From: Novosphingobium sp.
GTDB taxonomy: Bacteria > Pseudomonadota > Alphaproteobacteria > Sphingomonadales > Sphingomonadaceae
Length of the DNA: 64,000 nucleotides
Reading direction: 5' to 3'
NCBI GenBank assembly: GCA_017745295.1
Contig: JAGHZR010000016.1
Location: forward strand, 1 to 64,000
Shown here one piece after another: positions 54,657-61,803 of this stretch. Position numbers and translations under genes: made by a program. Below the pieces are notes generated by a model. That model had not been told where the DNA came from. It saw only the letters and a program-made list of their open reading frames with translations, and searched no databases. Position 1 is the first letter of the stretch, and each line of letters starts with the position of its first letter.

Positions 54657-54684
54657 CCCGCTCAGGCTGAGCTTGTCGAAGCCC
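54657..54684. repeat. 28-bp inverted repeat, left copy, overlapping the nuclease stop codon
   Basis: The reverse complement of this stretch contains TTCGACAAGCTCAGCCTGAG and is identical over 28 bases to 54997-55024. It overlaps the 3-prime end of the GIY-YIG gene, encoding its last six residues (ASTSSA) and its TGA stop. The core CTCAGGCTGAG is itself palindromic. Confidence 0.95.
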
Positions 54685-54970
54685 CTTGCGGCGTGGCGCT
54701 ACGGGCCAGTTGACTGACCAGTGCCCAATCCCCGGCCATCATGGCTTCCTTCTTGGCACGGCTCCAGCCCTTGAGTTTGCGTTCTACTGCAAAGGCATCA
54801 TCGCGGGTCTGGAAATCCTGTGCCCACAGGAAGACTACGGGCAGGCGTCGGGCCGTGTAACCTGGGAGCGCGCCACTCTGGTGCTGGGCGATACGGCGTT
54901 CGAGGTCATCGGTATGGCCGACGTAATACGTTCCGTCGTGGCAACGCAGGATGTAAGTGTGGAATGCCAT
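54662..54970 (-). CDS. GIY-YIG single-domain nuclease
   Basis: A 102-residue protein consisting of one GIY-YIG endonuclease domain of the UPF0213/YhbQ type. TYIL (residues 5-8) and YYVG (15-18) replace GIY and YIG, LERRIAQH carries the conserved Arg and His, and AVERKLKGW has the catalytic Glu (E63). The last residues ASTSSA come from a repeat sequence (54657-54684) that also supplies the stop codon. A matching inverted copy lies 26 bases upstream of the start (54997-55024). This placement suggests that gene and repeats move or evolve together. No other domain is present. Confidence 0.92.
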   Translation of the reverse strand: MAFHTYILRCHDGTYYVGHTDDLERRIAQHQSGALPGYTARRLPVVFLWAQDFQTRDDAFAVERKLKGWSRAKKEAMMAGDWALVSQLARSATPQGASTSSA

Positions 54971-54996
54971 CGGGTTAAAAGTCTGGCGTTGCGGGC

Positions 54997-55024
54997 GGGC
55001 TTCGACAAGCTCAGCCTGAGCGGG
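54997..55024. repeat. 28-bp inverted repeat, right copy, upstream of the nuclease gene
   Basis: A perfect 28-base reverse complement of 54657-54684. Together the two copies frame a 368-bp unit containing only the GIY-YIG gene. The core TTCGACAAGCTCAGCCTGAG recurs, diverged, at 60213-60288. Confidence 0.95.
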
Positions 55025-55073
55025 GTTGGGTTAAAACCCGGTAAGCTTGAACATAGGCTGCTTTTCCGAATTC

Positions 55074-55107
55074 ACTGCCGTCACCCTGAACTCATTTCAG
55101 GATGACG
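55074..55107. repeat. short palindromic repeat (CACTGCCGTCAYCCTGAAC family)
   Basis: CACTGCCGTCACCCTGAACT, then CATTTCAGGATGACG, folds into an imperfect hairpin and matches the start of the 57522-57616 element at nearly every position. It lies about 50 bases right of the nuclease-flanking repeat. Confidence 0.75.
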
Positions 55108-55141
55108 AGGTGGGAGGCGACAGGTTGTTTCTCCGCAATTC

Positions 55142-55228
55142 CCGTCGTCCCCGCGAAGGCGGGGATCCCGCTTTTTCTATCTGGCCTCGCCGAGAAAAGC
55201 GGGGTCCCCGCCTTCGCGAGGACGACGG
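55142..55228. repeat. long inverted repeat, about 33-bp arms
   Basis: 55142-55175 pairs with 55195-55228 with one mismatch and one or two G-T pairs; the arm includes CGTCGTCCCCGCGAAGGCGG. It is a typical dispersed palindrome in composition, although only this copy is in the window. It occupies part of the 484-base gene-free stretch before miaB. Confidence 0.9.
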
Positions 55229-55339
55229 TTTCCTCGTTCGGGGCCGGTGCAACCGTTGCGGCACTGACGGGTCCAGCCTCGGCCGAAGGCCTTTCTCATC
55301 CCACCCCGCAACAGCAGCGCGACGACGAAACGTCACGCA

Positions 55340-55400
55340 AGGCTGACATTCCGAGGGTCCGGGGGATCATCCCCCGGAAATCTTCTCTTCCTACTCCCTA
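55340..55400. repeat. dispersed hairpin repeat, copy C (reverse orientation)
   Basis: Read on the minus strand it contains GAGAAGATTTCCGGGGGATG, then ATCCCCCGGACCCTCGGAATG, matching the core of copies A and B. The base pairs of the hairpin have changed together (CTGG..CCAG to CCGG..CCGG), which suggests selection on the structure. It lies 55 bases before the miaB start. Confidence 0.85.
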
Positions 55401-55454
55401 CTCCCCCACCGACAACGCTTCAAAACCGCCCGAAATGCGTGTATCGGCGCCCCC

Positions 55455-56789
55455 ATGCCTTCCATCGAGATTCCCAGGACCTACCGGGTCAAGAGCTTCG
55501 GCTGCCAGATGAACGTCTATGACGGCGAGCGCATGGGCGAGTTGCTGGCCGAGCAGGGCATCACGGCCGCGCCGGAGGGTGAGGAGGCCGATCTGGTGGT
55601 GCTCAACACCTGCCATATCCGCGAAAAGGCAGCCGAGAAGGTCTATTCCGACATCGGCCGTCTGCGCCGGACGGACGGTTCCTCGCCGCTGATCGCGGTG
55701 GCGGGATGCGTCGCCCAGGCCGAGGGCGACGAGATCATGAAGCGCTCGCCCGCGGTGAAGATGGTGGTCGGCCCGCAGGCCTATCACCGCCTGCCGGAGA
55801 TGATCCGCGTCGCCGCAGAGGGCAAGCGCGTCACCGATACCGACATGCCCGCCGAGACCAAGTTCGGCGCCCTGCCCCGTCGCCGGCGCTCGGGTCCGAC
55901 CGCGTTTCTCACCGTGCAGGAAGGCTGCGACAAGTTCTGCACCTATTGCGTCGTTCCTTATACGCGCGGCGCCGAGGTTTCGCGGCCCCATGCCGACCTG
56001 ATCGACGAGGCGCTGCGGCTGGTCGATGCCGGGGCGCGGGAGATCACGCTGCTCGGGCAGAACGTCAACGCCTGGACGGGCGAGGATGCGAAGGGGCGCC
56101 AGGTCGGTCTCGACGGGCTGATCCGCGAACTCGCCGAAATCCCCGACCTGGTCCGCATCCGCTACACCACCAGCCACCCCAACGACTTCACCGGGGGCCT
56201 GATCGCCGCGCATGGCGAGGTGGCGAAGCTGATGCCGTTCCTCCACCTGCCGGTGCAGGCGGGCAGCGACCGGGTGCTGAAGGCGATGAACCGCAGCCAT
56301 ACCGCCGAGAGCTATCTGAAGGTGCTGGAAAAGGTGCGCGCGGCGCGGCCCGATATCGCGCTTTCGGGCGACTTCATCGTCGGCTTCCCCGGCGAGACCG
56401 ATGCCGAGTTCGAGGAGACGCTCGCGCTGGTCGATGCGGTCGGCTACGCGCAGTGCTTCAGCTTCAAGTACAGCCCCCGCGCGGGCACCCCTGCCGCGAC
56501 GATGACGGAGCAGGTGCCCGCCGAAGTGATGACCGAGCGGATCATGCGCCTGCAGGCCGCGCTGGGCCGCGACCAGACCGCCTTCAACGCGGCCTCGGTC
56601 GGCAAGACCTGCGAGGTGCTGGTCGAGCGCAAGGGCAAGCTGCCCGGCCAGTGGCTGGGCAAGTCGCCGTGGCTGCAATCGGTCTATTTCGAGGGCGATG
56701 TGGCGGTGGGCGATCTGGTCCGGGTGGAGCTGGTGGACAGCGGCTACAACGCCGTTTCCGGCAGGCTTCTGGAGACCGTGGCCGCGTGA
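55455..56789 (+). CDS. miaB: tRNA-2-methylthio-N6-dimethylallyladenosine synthase
   Basis: A 444-residue radical-SAM enzyme that thiomethylates i6A37 in tRNA. The N-terminal UPF0004 domain supplies three cluster cysteines (C17, C53, C85), the radical-SAM motif is GCDKFCTYC (C158, C162, C165), and a C-terminal TRAM domain (about residues 375-440, LPGQWLGKSPWLQSVYFEGD) binds tRNA. Length and motifs are complete. Its stop overlaps the GTG start of the following hydrolase gene by 4 bases. Confidence 0.97.
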   Translation: MPSIEIPRTYRVKSFGCQMNVYDGERMGELLAEQGITAAPEGEEADLVVLNTCHIREKAAEKVYSDIGRLRRTDGSSPLIAVAGCVAQAEGDEIMKRSPAVKMVVGPQAYHRLPEMIRVAAEGKRVTDTDMPAETKFGALPRRRRSGPTAFLTVQEGCDKFCTYCVVPYTRGAEVSRPHADLIDEALRLVDAGAREITLLGQNVNAWTGEDAKGRQVGLDGLIRELAEIPDLVRIRYTTSHPNDFTGGLIAAHGEVAKLMPFLHLPVQAGSDRVLKAMNRSHTAESYLKVLEKVRAARPDIALSGDFIVGFPGETDAEFEETLALVDAVGYAQCFSFKYSPRAGTPAATMTEQVPAEVMTERIMRLQAALGRDQTAFNAASVGKTCEVLVERKGKLPGQWLGKSPWLQSVYFEGDVAVGDLVRVELVDSGYNAVSGRLLETVAA

Positions 56790-57493
56790 CCGGGAGGCAG
56801 GCGCTGGTTCTGGTTCCGGGGCTGTCCTGCGACCGGCATGTCTGGCAGGCGCAGATCGCGGGGCTTGCCGACATCGCGGAGGTGACCGTCGGCGATACGC
56901 TCAAGGACGATTCGATCGTGCTGATGGCCAGTCGCGTGCTGGACGCCGCGCCGGAGCGGTTCGCCATCGCCGGGTTCTCGATGGGCGGCTATGTCGCGAT
57001 GGAAATCTGGCGCCGCGCGCCGGAACGGGTCACGCGGCTCGCCCTCGTCGATACCAATGCGCGCGCCGATAGCGAGGAACAGGCGGCGCTGCGCCGCGCC
57101 GCCATCGCCACGGCCCGCTCGCGCGGGTTCGAGCATGTGCTGCGCGGGTCGCTGCGCCAGTTGGTCGCGCCGGACTGTCCGGAGGCACTGTTCGAGGAGG
57201 TCGTGCAGATGGCCCTGCGCGTCGGTTTCGGGACGTACATGGACCAGCAGGCGGCGATCATCGACCGCGCGGATTCGCTGGAGACGCTGGGCACGGTAAC
57301 GGTTCCGGCGATGGTCATGGTGGGCGCGGCGGACGCCCTCACCCCGCCGCGTCTGGCCGAGGAAATGGTCGGGGCGCTCAACCAGTCAACTTCTGGCGCG
57401 GTCTATGAGGTGATCGCGGATGCCGGGCACATGGCGCCGATGGAGCAGCCCGAAGCGGTCAATGCGGCGTTCCGGCGCTGGTTGACGGCTTAG
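56786..57493 (+). CDS. alpha/beta hydrolase
   Basis: A 235-residue small hydrolase. LVLVPGLSCDRHVWQAQI is the oxyanion loop, FSMGGYVAMEIW the nucleophile elbow (Ser), and GHMAPMEQPEAVNAA contains the catalytic His; an Asp is present at VGAADALTPP. It resembles MenH/3-oxoadipate-enol-lactonase-type enzymes; substrate unknown. It starts with GTG within the miaB stop (GTGA), so it is translationally coupled to miaB, although no functional link is evident. Confidence 0.88.
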   Translation: MTGRQALVLVPGLSCDRHVWQAQIAGLADIAEVTVGDTLKDDSIVLMASRVLDAAPERFAIAGFSMGGYVAMEIWRRAPERVTRLALVDTNARADSEEQAALRRAAIATARSRGFEHVLRGSLRQLVAPDCPEALFEEVVQMALRVGFGTYMDQQAAIIDRADSLETLGTVTVPAMVMVGAADALTPPRLAEEMVGALNQSTSGAVYEVIADAGHMAPMEQPEAVNAAFRRWLTA

Positions 57494-57521
57494 GCGGCGA
57501 GAGCGAACCTTTCACCCACAC

Positions 57522-57616
57522 ACTGCCGTCATCCTGAACTTGTTTCAGGATCCATTTCTGACCATCGACGGTGGGTCAATCGGCACGATGGATCCTGAAA
57601 CAAGTTCAGGATGACG
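57522..57616. repeat. palindromic repeat with 29-bp arms
   Basis: 57527-57555 is the exact reverse complement of 57588-57616, spacer 32 bases. The left flank CACTGCCGTCATCCTGAACT matches the 55074-55107 repeat. It fills most of the gap between the hydrolase gene and the converging lipoprotein gene. Confidence 0.9.
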
Positions 57617-57663
57617 ATGGTGATTGGGCAATGGTTGCGCGCGAAACGGGGTAAGAGCGGCCC

Positions 57664-58254
57664 TCAATCCAGCGGCTTCAGCGCGTCTTCCGTAATCAGC
57701 GGCTTGCTGATCGGCGCCGCGTCGGCGCTCACTTCGGCGCTGGCATTGGTGGGATAGGTCCTGCCGGTGAAGCGCAGGCGCGAGATGCCTTCCGCCATGC
57801 CGCCGCCCGAGACCGTGACCGCCAGATCGCGCCAGCCGTGCGACTTGCTGTCCAGCACCCCGACCGGACGCTGGACCACGCTGGTCTCGCTCACCTCGAT
57901 CAGATCGCCGTCCTGCCGCTTGAGCACCGCGAGATTGCAGCCGCCGGTGCCGCAGAACATCGGCCCGCCGAGATAGACCAGCACTTCGGGCGTGCCGTCG
58001 CCGTCGAGATCGACCTCCGCCGTGGCGTATTGCAGCTTGCCGAGGTCGCTGGAGACCGCGTCCTTGTGGTGGGCGCGAATCCAGTCCTCCGGCGTCATCG
58101 GCGCGGCTTCGGTCACGTCCTCGACCGGCTCGGCGCTGGCTGAGGCGATGGGCTCGGACGGCACGGCGTCCTTCTTGCAAGCGGCCAGCGACAGGCCGAG
58201 TGCGAGCAGCGGAGCGAGTGCGAGAGCCGTCCCGGCGGAAGAAGTCCTTCTCAT
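57664..58254 (-). CDS. putative lipoprotein with a calcium-loop-like motif
   Basis: A 196-residue protein with a lipoprotein signal ending LAAC (Cys about residue 26). The mature part has EVDLDGDGTPEVLVYLGGP, an FG-GAP/EF-like Asp-rich loop that may bind Ca2+, two cysteines in MFCGTGGCNLAVL, and VSGGGMAEGISRLRF. Related proteins occur widely as periplasmic lipoproteins of unknown role. It is convergent with the upstream hydrolase across a palindromic repeat. Confidence 0.8.
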   Translation of the reverse strand: MRRTSSAGTALALAPLLALGLSLAACKKDAVPSEPIASASAEPVEDVTEAAPMTPEDWIRAHHKDAVSSDLGKLQYATAEVDLDGDGTPEVLVYLGGPMFCGTGGCNLAVLKRQDGDLIEVSETSVVQRPVGVLDSKSHGWRDLAVTVSGGGMAEGISRLRFTGRTYPTNASAEVSADAAPISKPLITEDALKPLD

Positions 58255-58324
58255 GGGGCAAGGCTAGCCGCTTGCCGGTCCTGCCCGCAAGACCGCTTCG
58301 TCGCATCCGCGAAACGGGCAATAC

Positions 58325-58356
58325 GAAAGGAGCCTCCGGCATGCACCGGAGGCTCC
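58325..58356 (-). terminator. intrinsic terminator after the RcnB-like gene
   Basis: An 11-bp perfect stem (58329-58339 with 58346-58356) followed on the minus strand by TTTCGT. It lies 39 bases after the stop of the leftward RcnB-like gene. Confidence 0.85.
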
Positions 58357-58394
58357 TCGCGACCCGCCAAGGACCGGGCGGTTTGTTTAAGGGC

Positions 58395-58886
58395 TTACCA
58401 GAAGAAGCCGTTGTTGACGGCGACCACCCGGCCGGTCCGCATGTTCACCATGACCACGTCGTTGCCGTAGCGAACCCAGCGGTGGCCGGCGCGCGGCGCG
58501 GGCAGGCGGTAGCGGGCATAGTCGTTCACCCAGTAACGATTGCCGTAGTAGTTCGGCTGGAAGCGGTGGCCGACGGCGACCGGGCGATAGGCATAGCCGC
58601 GCGGGCCGACATAGGCCGGGCGGCGGAAGTCATTGCGGTGGCTCTTGCGATAGTCGCGCCAGTCCTCGCGCAGTTCGCGGCGGGAATCGTTGAGGTCGCG
58701 GCGGGCTTCGCGAACGTCGCGGCGGTCGCCGTAGCGCTGGGCCTGACGCAGGTTGCGCTCGTCGTGGCGGACGTCGCGGGCGCTTTCACGGACTTCGCGG
58801 CCGCTCTGGGCCGAGGCCATGGTGGGCACTGCCGCGGCGGGGATGATGACGCTTGCTGCCAGGGCGGCCATGATGAACTTGCGCAT
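58395..58886 (-). CDS. RcnB-family periplasmic protein
   Basis: A 163-residue exported protein. The signal peptide (about residues 1-27) ends ASAQS. A long Arg/Asp/Glu-rich helical segment follows (RDLNDSRRELREDWRDYRKS). The C-terminal RcnB fold is recognised by YWVNDYARYRLPAPRAGHRW then VRYGNDVVMVNMRTGRV. In E. coli RcnB affects Ni/Co homeostasis; most sphingomonad copies lack an assigned metal role. It is a single leftward gene with its own terminator, divergent from phoH. Confidence 0.88.
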   Translation of the reverse strand: MRKFIMAALAASVIIPAAAVPTMASAQSGREVRESARDVRHDERNLRQAQRYGDRRDVREARRDLNDSRRELREDWRDYRKSHRNDFRRPAYVGPRGYAYRPVAVGHRFQPNYYGNRYWVNDYARYRLPAPRAGHRWVRYGNDVVMVNMRTGRVVAVNNGFFW

Positions 58887-59163
58887 TGTGCTTCTCCTTG
58901 AACCGATCGGACCGCGAAACCTGAAAGGCTTTGGCCGGTCTGTGAGTTCAGGTTTGCACCACGCAAGATGAACGGACTTAAAATGTTGTTTGCAGGAAAG
59001 TTTCAGGTTTGTCTCAGGTCCGCGACAAATCGCCGGGGAGCGCGCCGAAACGGGCGGTTATCCCCCATGAGCTGCGCAATTTTCCGATAGACACGCCTTG
59101 CAGGAAGCGGCGCGCGGAGCCATCTTCAAGACAGAACGAAGCATCCTCATCTGAAAGGAGCAC

Positions 59164-60192
59164 ATGGCCCGCAAAGCAGCACGTGCCGGTGAAACGGCGC
59201 AGTTCAGGCCCGAAGCACATCGCCGGGCGCGTGTCGAAGTCGAGTTCGACGAGCAGACTTTGCTGGGGGCCTTGTTCGGCCAGTTCGATGCCAATCTCGT
59301 ACAGGTCGAAAATCGCCTCGGCGTCTACATTGCCGCGCGCGGCAACAAGATCCAGATCGAAGGCCCGGAAGACGCCGTCGCCCGCGCCCGCGACACGCTC
59401 AAAAGCATGTACCACCGGCTGGAGCAGGGCCAGGCGCTCGATTCCGGCGCAGTCGAGGCACTGATCGTGATGTCGGCCGAGCCGACGCTGGAGGGGATCA
59501 TCTCCGGCGATACCGGCGCCCCGCCGATCATGATCCGTACCCGCCGCAAGACGATCGTGCCGCGCTCGGCGATGCAGATCGAGTACATGCGCGCGCTCGC
59601 CCGTTCGGACGTGATCTTCGCGCTCGGCCCGGCAGGCACCGGCAAGACCTACCTCGCGGTGGCCCAGGCGGTGTCGCAGCTGATGACCGGCTCGGTCCAG
59701 CGCCTGATCCTCTCGCGCCCCGCCGTGGAAGCGGGCGAGAAGCTGGGCTTCCTGCCCGGCGACATGAAGGACAAGGTCGATCCCTACCTGCGGCCCTTGT
59801 ACGACGCGCTCTACGACTGCATGCCGCCCGAGCAGGTGGAACGCCGCCTCGCCTCGGGAGAGATCGAAATCGCGCCGATCGCCTTCATGCGCGGCCGCAC
59901 GCTGGCCGATGCCTTCGTCATCCTCGACGAAGCGCAGAACACCACGCGCGAGCAGATGAAGATGTTCCTCACCCGCTTCGGCCAGAACAGCCGCATGGTC
60001 GTCTGCGGCGATCCCCGGCAGGTCGACATCCCCGGCGGCGACCGCATGAGCGGCCTTGCCGACGCGGTTAGCCGTTTGGAAGGTGTTGAGGGCATCGACG
60101 TGACCCGCTTCACCGTGCAGGATGTGGTGCGCCATCCGATCGTCGGGCGGATCGTCGAGGCTTATGAGGGGCCGCTTAGCCAGTACGAATGA
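59164..60192 (+). CDS. phoH: PhoH-like ATPase
   Basis: A 342-residue cytoplasmic P-loop protein. A KH-like N-terminal domain (NLVQVENRLGVYIAARGNKI) precedes the ATPase with Walker A GPAGTGKTYLAVAQAV, Walker B FVILDEAQNTT and a sensor motif GDPRQVD. PhoH-like proteins act in RNA processing with YbeY, and phoH-ybeY-corC is a conserved order that is kept here. AAGGAG precedes the ATG by only 3 bases. A repeat pair separates it from ybeY. Confidence 0.95.
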   Translation: MARKAARAGETAQFRPEAHRRARVEVEFDEQTLLGALFGQFDANLVQVENRLGVYIAARGNKIQIEGPEDAVARARDTLKSMYHRLEQGQALDSGAVEALIVMSAEPTLEGIISGDTGAPPIMIRTRRKTIVPRSAMQIEYMRALARSDVIFALGPAGTGKTYLAVAQAVSQLMTGSVQRLILSRPAVEAGEKLGFLPGDMKDKVDPYLRPLYDALYDCMPPEQVERRLASGEIEIAPIAFMRGRTLADAFVILDEAQNTTREQMKMFLTRFGQNSRMVVCGDPRQVDIPGGDRMSGLADAVSRLEGVEGIDVTRFTVQDVVRHPIVGRIVEAYEGPLSQYE

Positions 60193-60212
60193 AAGCCGTA
60201 CCGTTGCGGATC

Positions 60213-60288
60213 GGCCTTCGACAGGCTCAGGCTGAGCGGAGGAAGTGCAAGTTCACTGGAACCGCTCGTCCTGAGCTTGTCGAGGGAC
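60213..60288. repeat. inverted pair of TTCGACARGCTCAG repeats (REPIN-like)
   Basis: 60213-60240 (GGCCTTCGACAGGCTCAGGC and on) and 60262-60288 (reverse complement begins CTCGACAAGCTCAGGACGAG) are two diverged copies of the repeat that frames the GIY-YIG gene, in inverted orientation with about 20 bases between. Doublets of this kind resemble REPINs. It is located between phoH and ybeY. Confidence 0.8.
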
Positions 60289-60312
60289 GCCTGCCGACCT
60301 AACGGAAGCCCC

Positions 60313-60804
60313 ATGGATCTCGAAATCGATATCGAAGCCCCCTGGCCCGCCACCACCGACTGGGCCGACCTTGCCGAAGCCGCGCTCGAAGCGCTGGTGC
60401 AGGTGGCCCCGGAACTGGACAACCCGCGCCTGCTCGCCAGCCTGCTGTTCACTTCGGACGAGGAAGTCCACGTCCTCAACCGCGAATGGCGGGCCAAGGA
60501 CAAGCCGACCAACGTGCTGTCCTTCCCCATGCTCGAACGCGCCGACCTGCTCGATCTCGCGCCCGACGGGCCGCCGGAAATGCTGGGCGACCTCGCCCTC
60601 GCCTTCGAGACCTGCGCCCGCGAGGCCGGGGAAAAGGGCGTGCCGGTGGAGCATCATGCCAGCCACCTGATCGTCCACGGCCTGCTCCATCTCGCCGGGC
60701 TGGACCACGAGATTTCGGACGCGGATGCCGAGGCAATGGAGGCCCTTGAAACAAAGGCTCTTGCCCTCATCGGCATTGCCGACCCATATGGCGACAGAAC
60801 TTAA
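60313..60804 (+). CDS. ybeY: endoribonuclease YbeY
   Basis: A 163-residue zinc RNase required for 16S rRNA maturation and ribosome quality control. The zinc motif is HGLLHLAGLDH (H122, H126, H132), preceded by FTSDEEVHVLNREWR and the conserved RAKDKPTNVLSFPM. Length is normal. I chose the ATG at 60313; an earlier in-frame ATG at 60277 lies in the repeat and would add 12 residues without family resemblance. Confidence 0.96.
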   Translation: MDLEIDIEAPWPATTDWADLAEAALEALVQVAPELDNPRLLASLLFTSDEEVHVLNREWRAKDKPTNVLSFPMLERADLLDLAPDGPPEMLGDLALAFETCAREAGEKGVPVEHHASHLIVHGLLHLAGLDHEISDADAEAMEALETKALALIGIADPYGDRT

Positions 60805-60826
60805 CCTGTAGGGGTATTACAAGACG

Positions 60827-61750
60827 ATGGCCGACAATGGCCGCCACACCGAGTCCGGCTCGGGAGACGGGGACAGTACCGGCACGCTCTGGCGTGTATT
60901 TCGGAGGCTTTTCCAGAACGACGGCGATCAGTCGCTTCGCGCGCAGATCGAAGGCGTCATCAACGAACATGAAGGCGATACCGAGGACGAGGCCCTCGCC
61001 CGCGGCGACCTTTCCTCGATCGAGCGGCAGATGCTGCGCAACCTGCTCCATTTCAGCGAGCACGATGCGGACGACATCGCCGTGCCCCGCAGCGAGATCG
61101 TGGCGATCCCCGCCTCGGCCACATGGGCCGAAGTGGTGGAAGCCTTCGCCGAGCACGGCCACAGCCGCATGCCGGTCTATGGCGACTCGCTCGATGCCAT
61201 CAAGGGCATGATCCACATCAAGGACGTGTTCCCCATCCTCGCGCGCGGCGAGCAGCCGCCCGAGGACTGGTCGAGCCTGCTGCGCCAGCCGCTCTACGTG
61301 CCCCAGGCGCGCGGCGCGCTGGACGTGCTGGCCGACATGCGTGCCCAGCGCACCCACCTCGCCGTGGTGATCGACGAGTACAGCGGCACCGACGGGATCA
61401 TCACCATCGAGGACCTCGTCGAGGAAATCGTGGGTAACATCGAGGACGAGCACGACGACGCCCCCGAAGAGTTGCTAATTTCGCAAGAGAACGGTATGTG
61501 GGACGCCGACGCCCGCGTCGAACTAGAGGATGTGGCGGAAAGGATCGATCCCCGCCTCGCCGAAGTCGAGGAAGCGGTGGATACGCTGGGCGGCCTCGCC
61601 TTCGTCCTGGCCGGACAGGTCCCTGCCGTCGGCACCGTTCTCGACCACGACAGCGGCTGGCGCATCGAAGTCACCGATGGCGACGAGCGCCGCGTCACGC
61701 GGCTGCGCCTGCATCCGCCGGTCACGGAAATGGCCGAAGAAACCGAATGA
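60827..61750 (+). CDS. corC: HlyC/CorC-family transporter regulator (CBS pair)
   Basis: A 307-residue cytoplasmic protein without membrane spans. Two CBS domains (about residues 70-190; VPRSEIVAIPASATWAEVVE and THLAVVIDEYSGTDGIITIE) precede a CorC/HlyC C-terminal domain (VDTLGGLAFVLAGQVPAVGT). CorC is linked to magnesium/cobalt efflux and envelope integrity. Third in the phoH-ybeY-corC order. lnt, the usual next gene, is absent; a LysR gene follows. Confidence 0.93.
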   Translation: MADNGRHTESGSGDGDSTGTLWRVFRRLFQNDGDQSLRAQIEGVINEHEGDTEDEALARGDLSSIERQMLRNLLHFSEHDADDIAVPRSEIVAIPASATWAEVVEAFAEHGHSRMPVYGDSLDAIKGMIHIKDVFPILARGEQPPEDWSSLLRQPLYVPQARGALDVLADMRAQRTHLAVVIDEYSGTDGIITIEDLVEEIVGNIEDEHDDAPEELLISQENGMWDADARVELEDVAERIDPRLAEVEEAVDTLGGLAFVLAGQVPAVGTVLDHDSGWRIEVTDGDERRVTRLRLHPPVTEMAEETE

Positions 61751-61803
61751 TCCTTGGGCGCCGCTTTCCGGCGGCGCCAGACCCCGAGTGAAAAGACGAG
61801 CCA

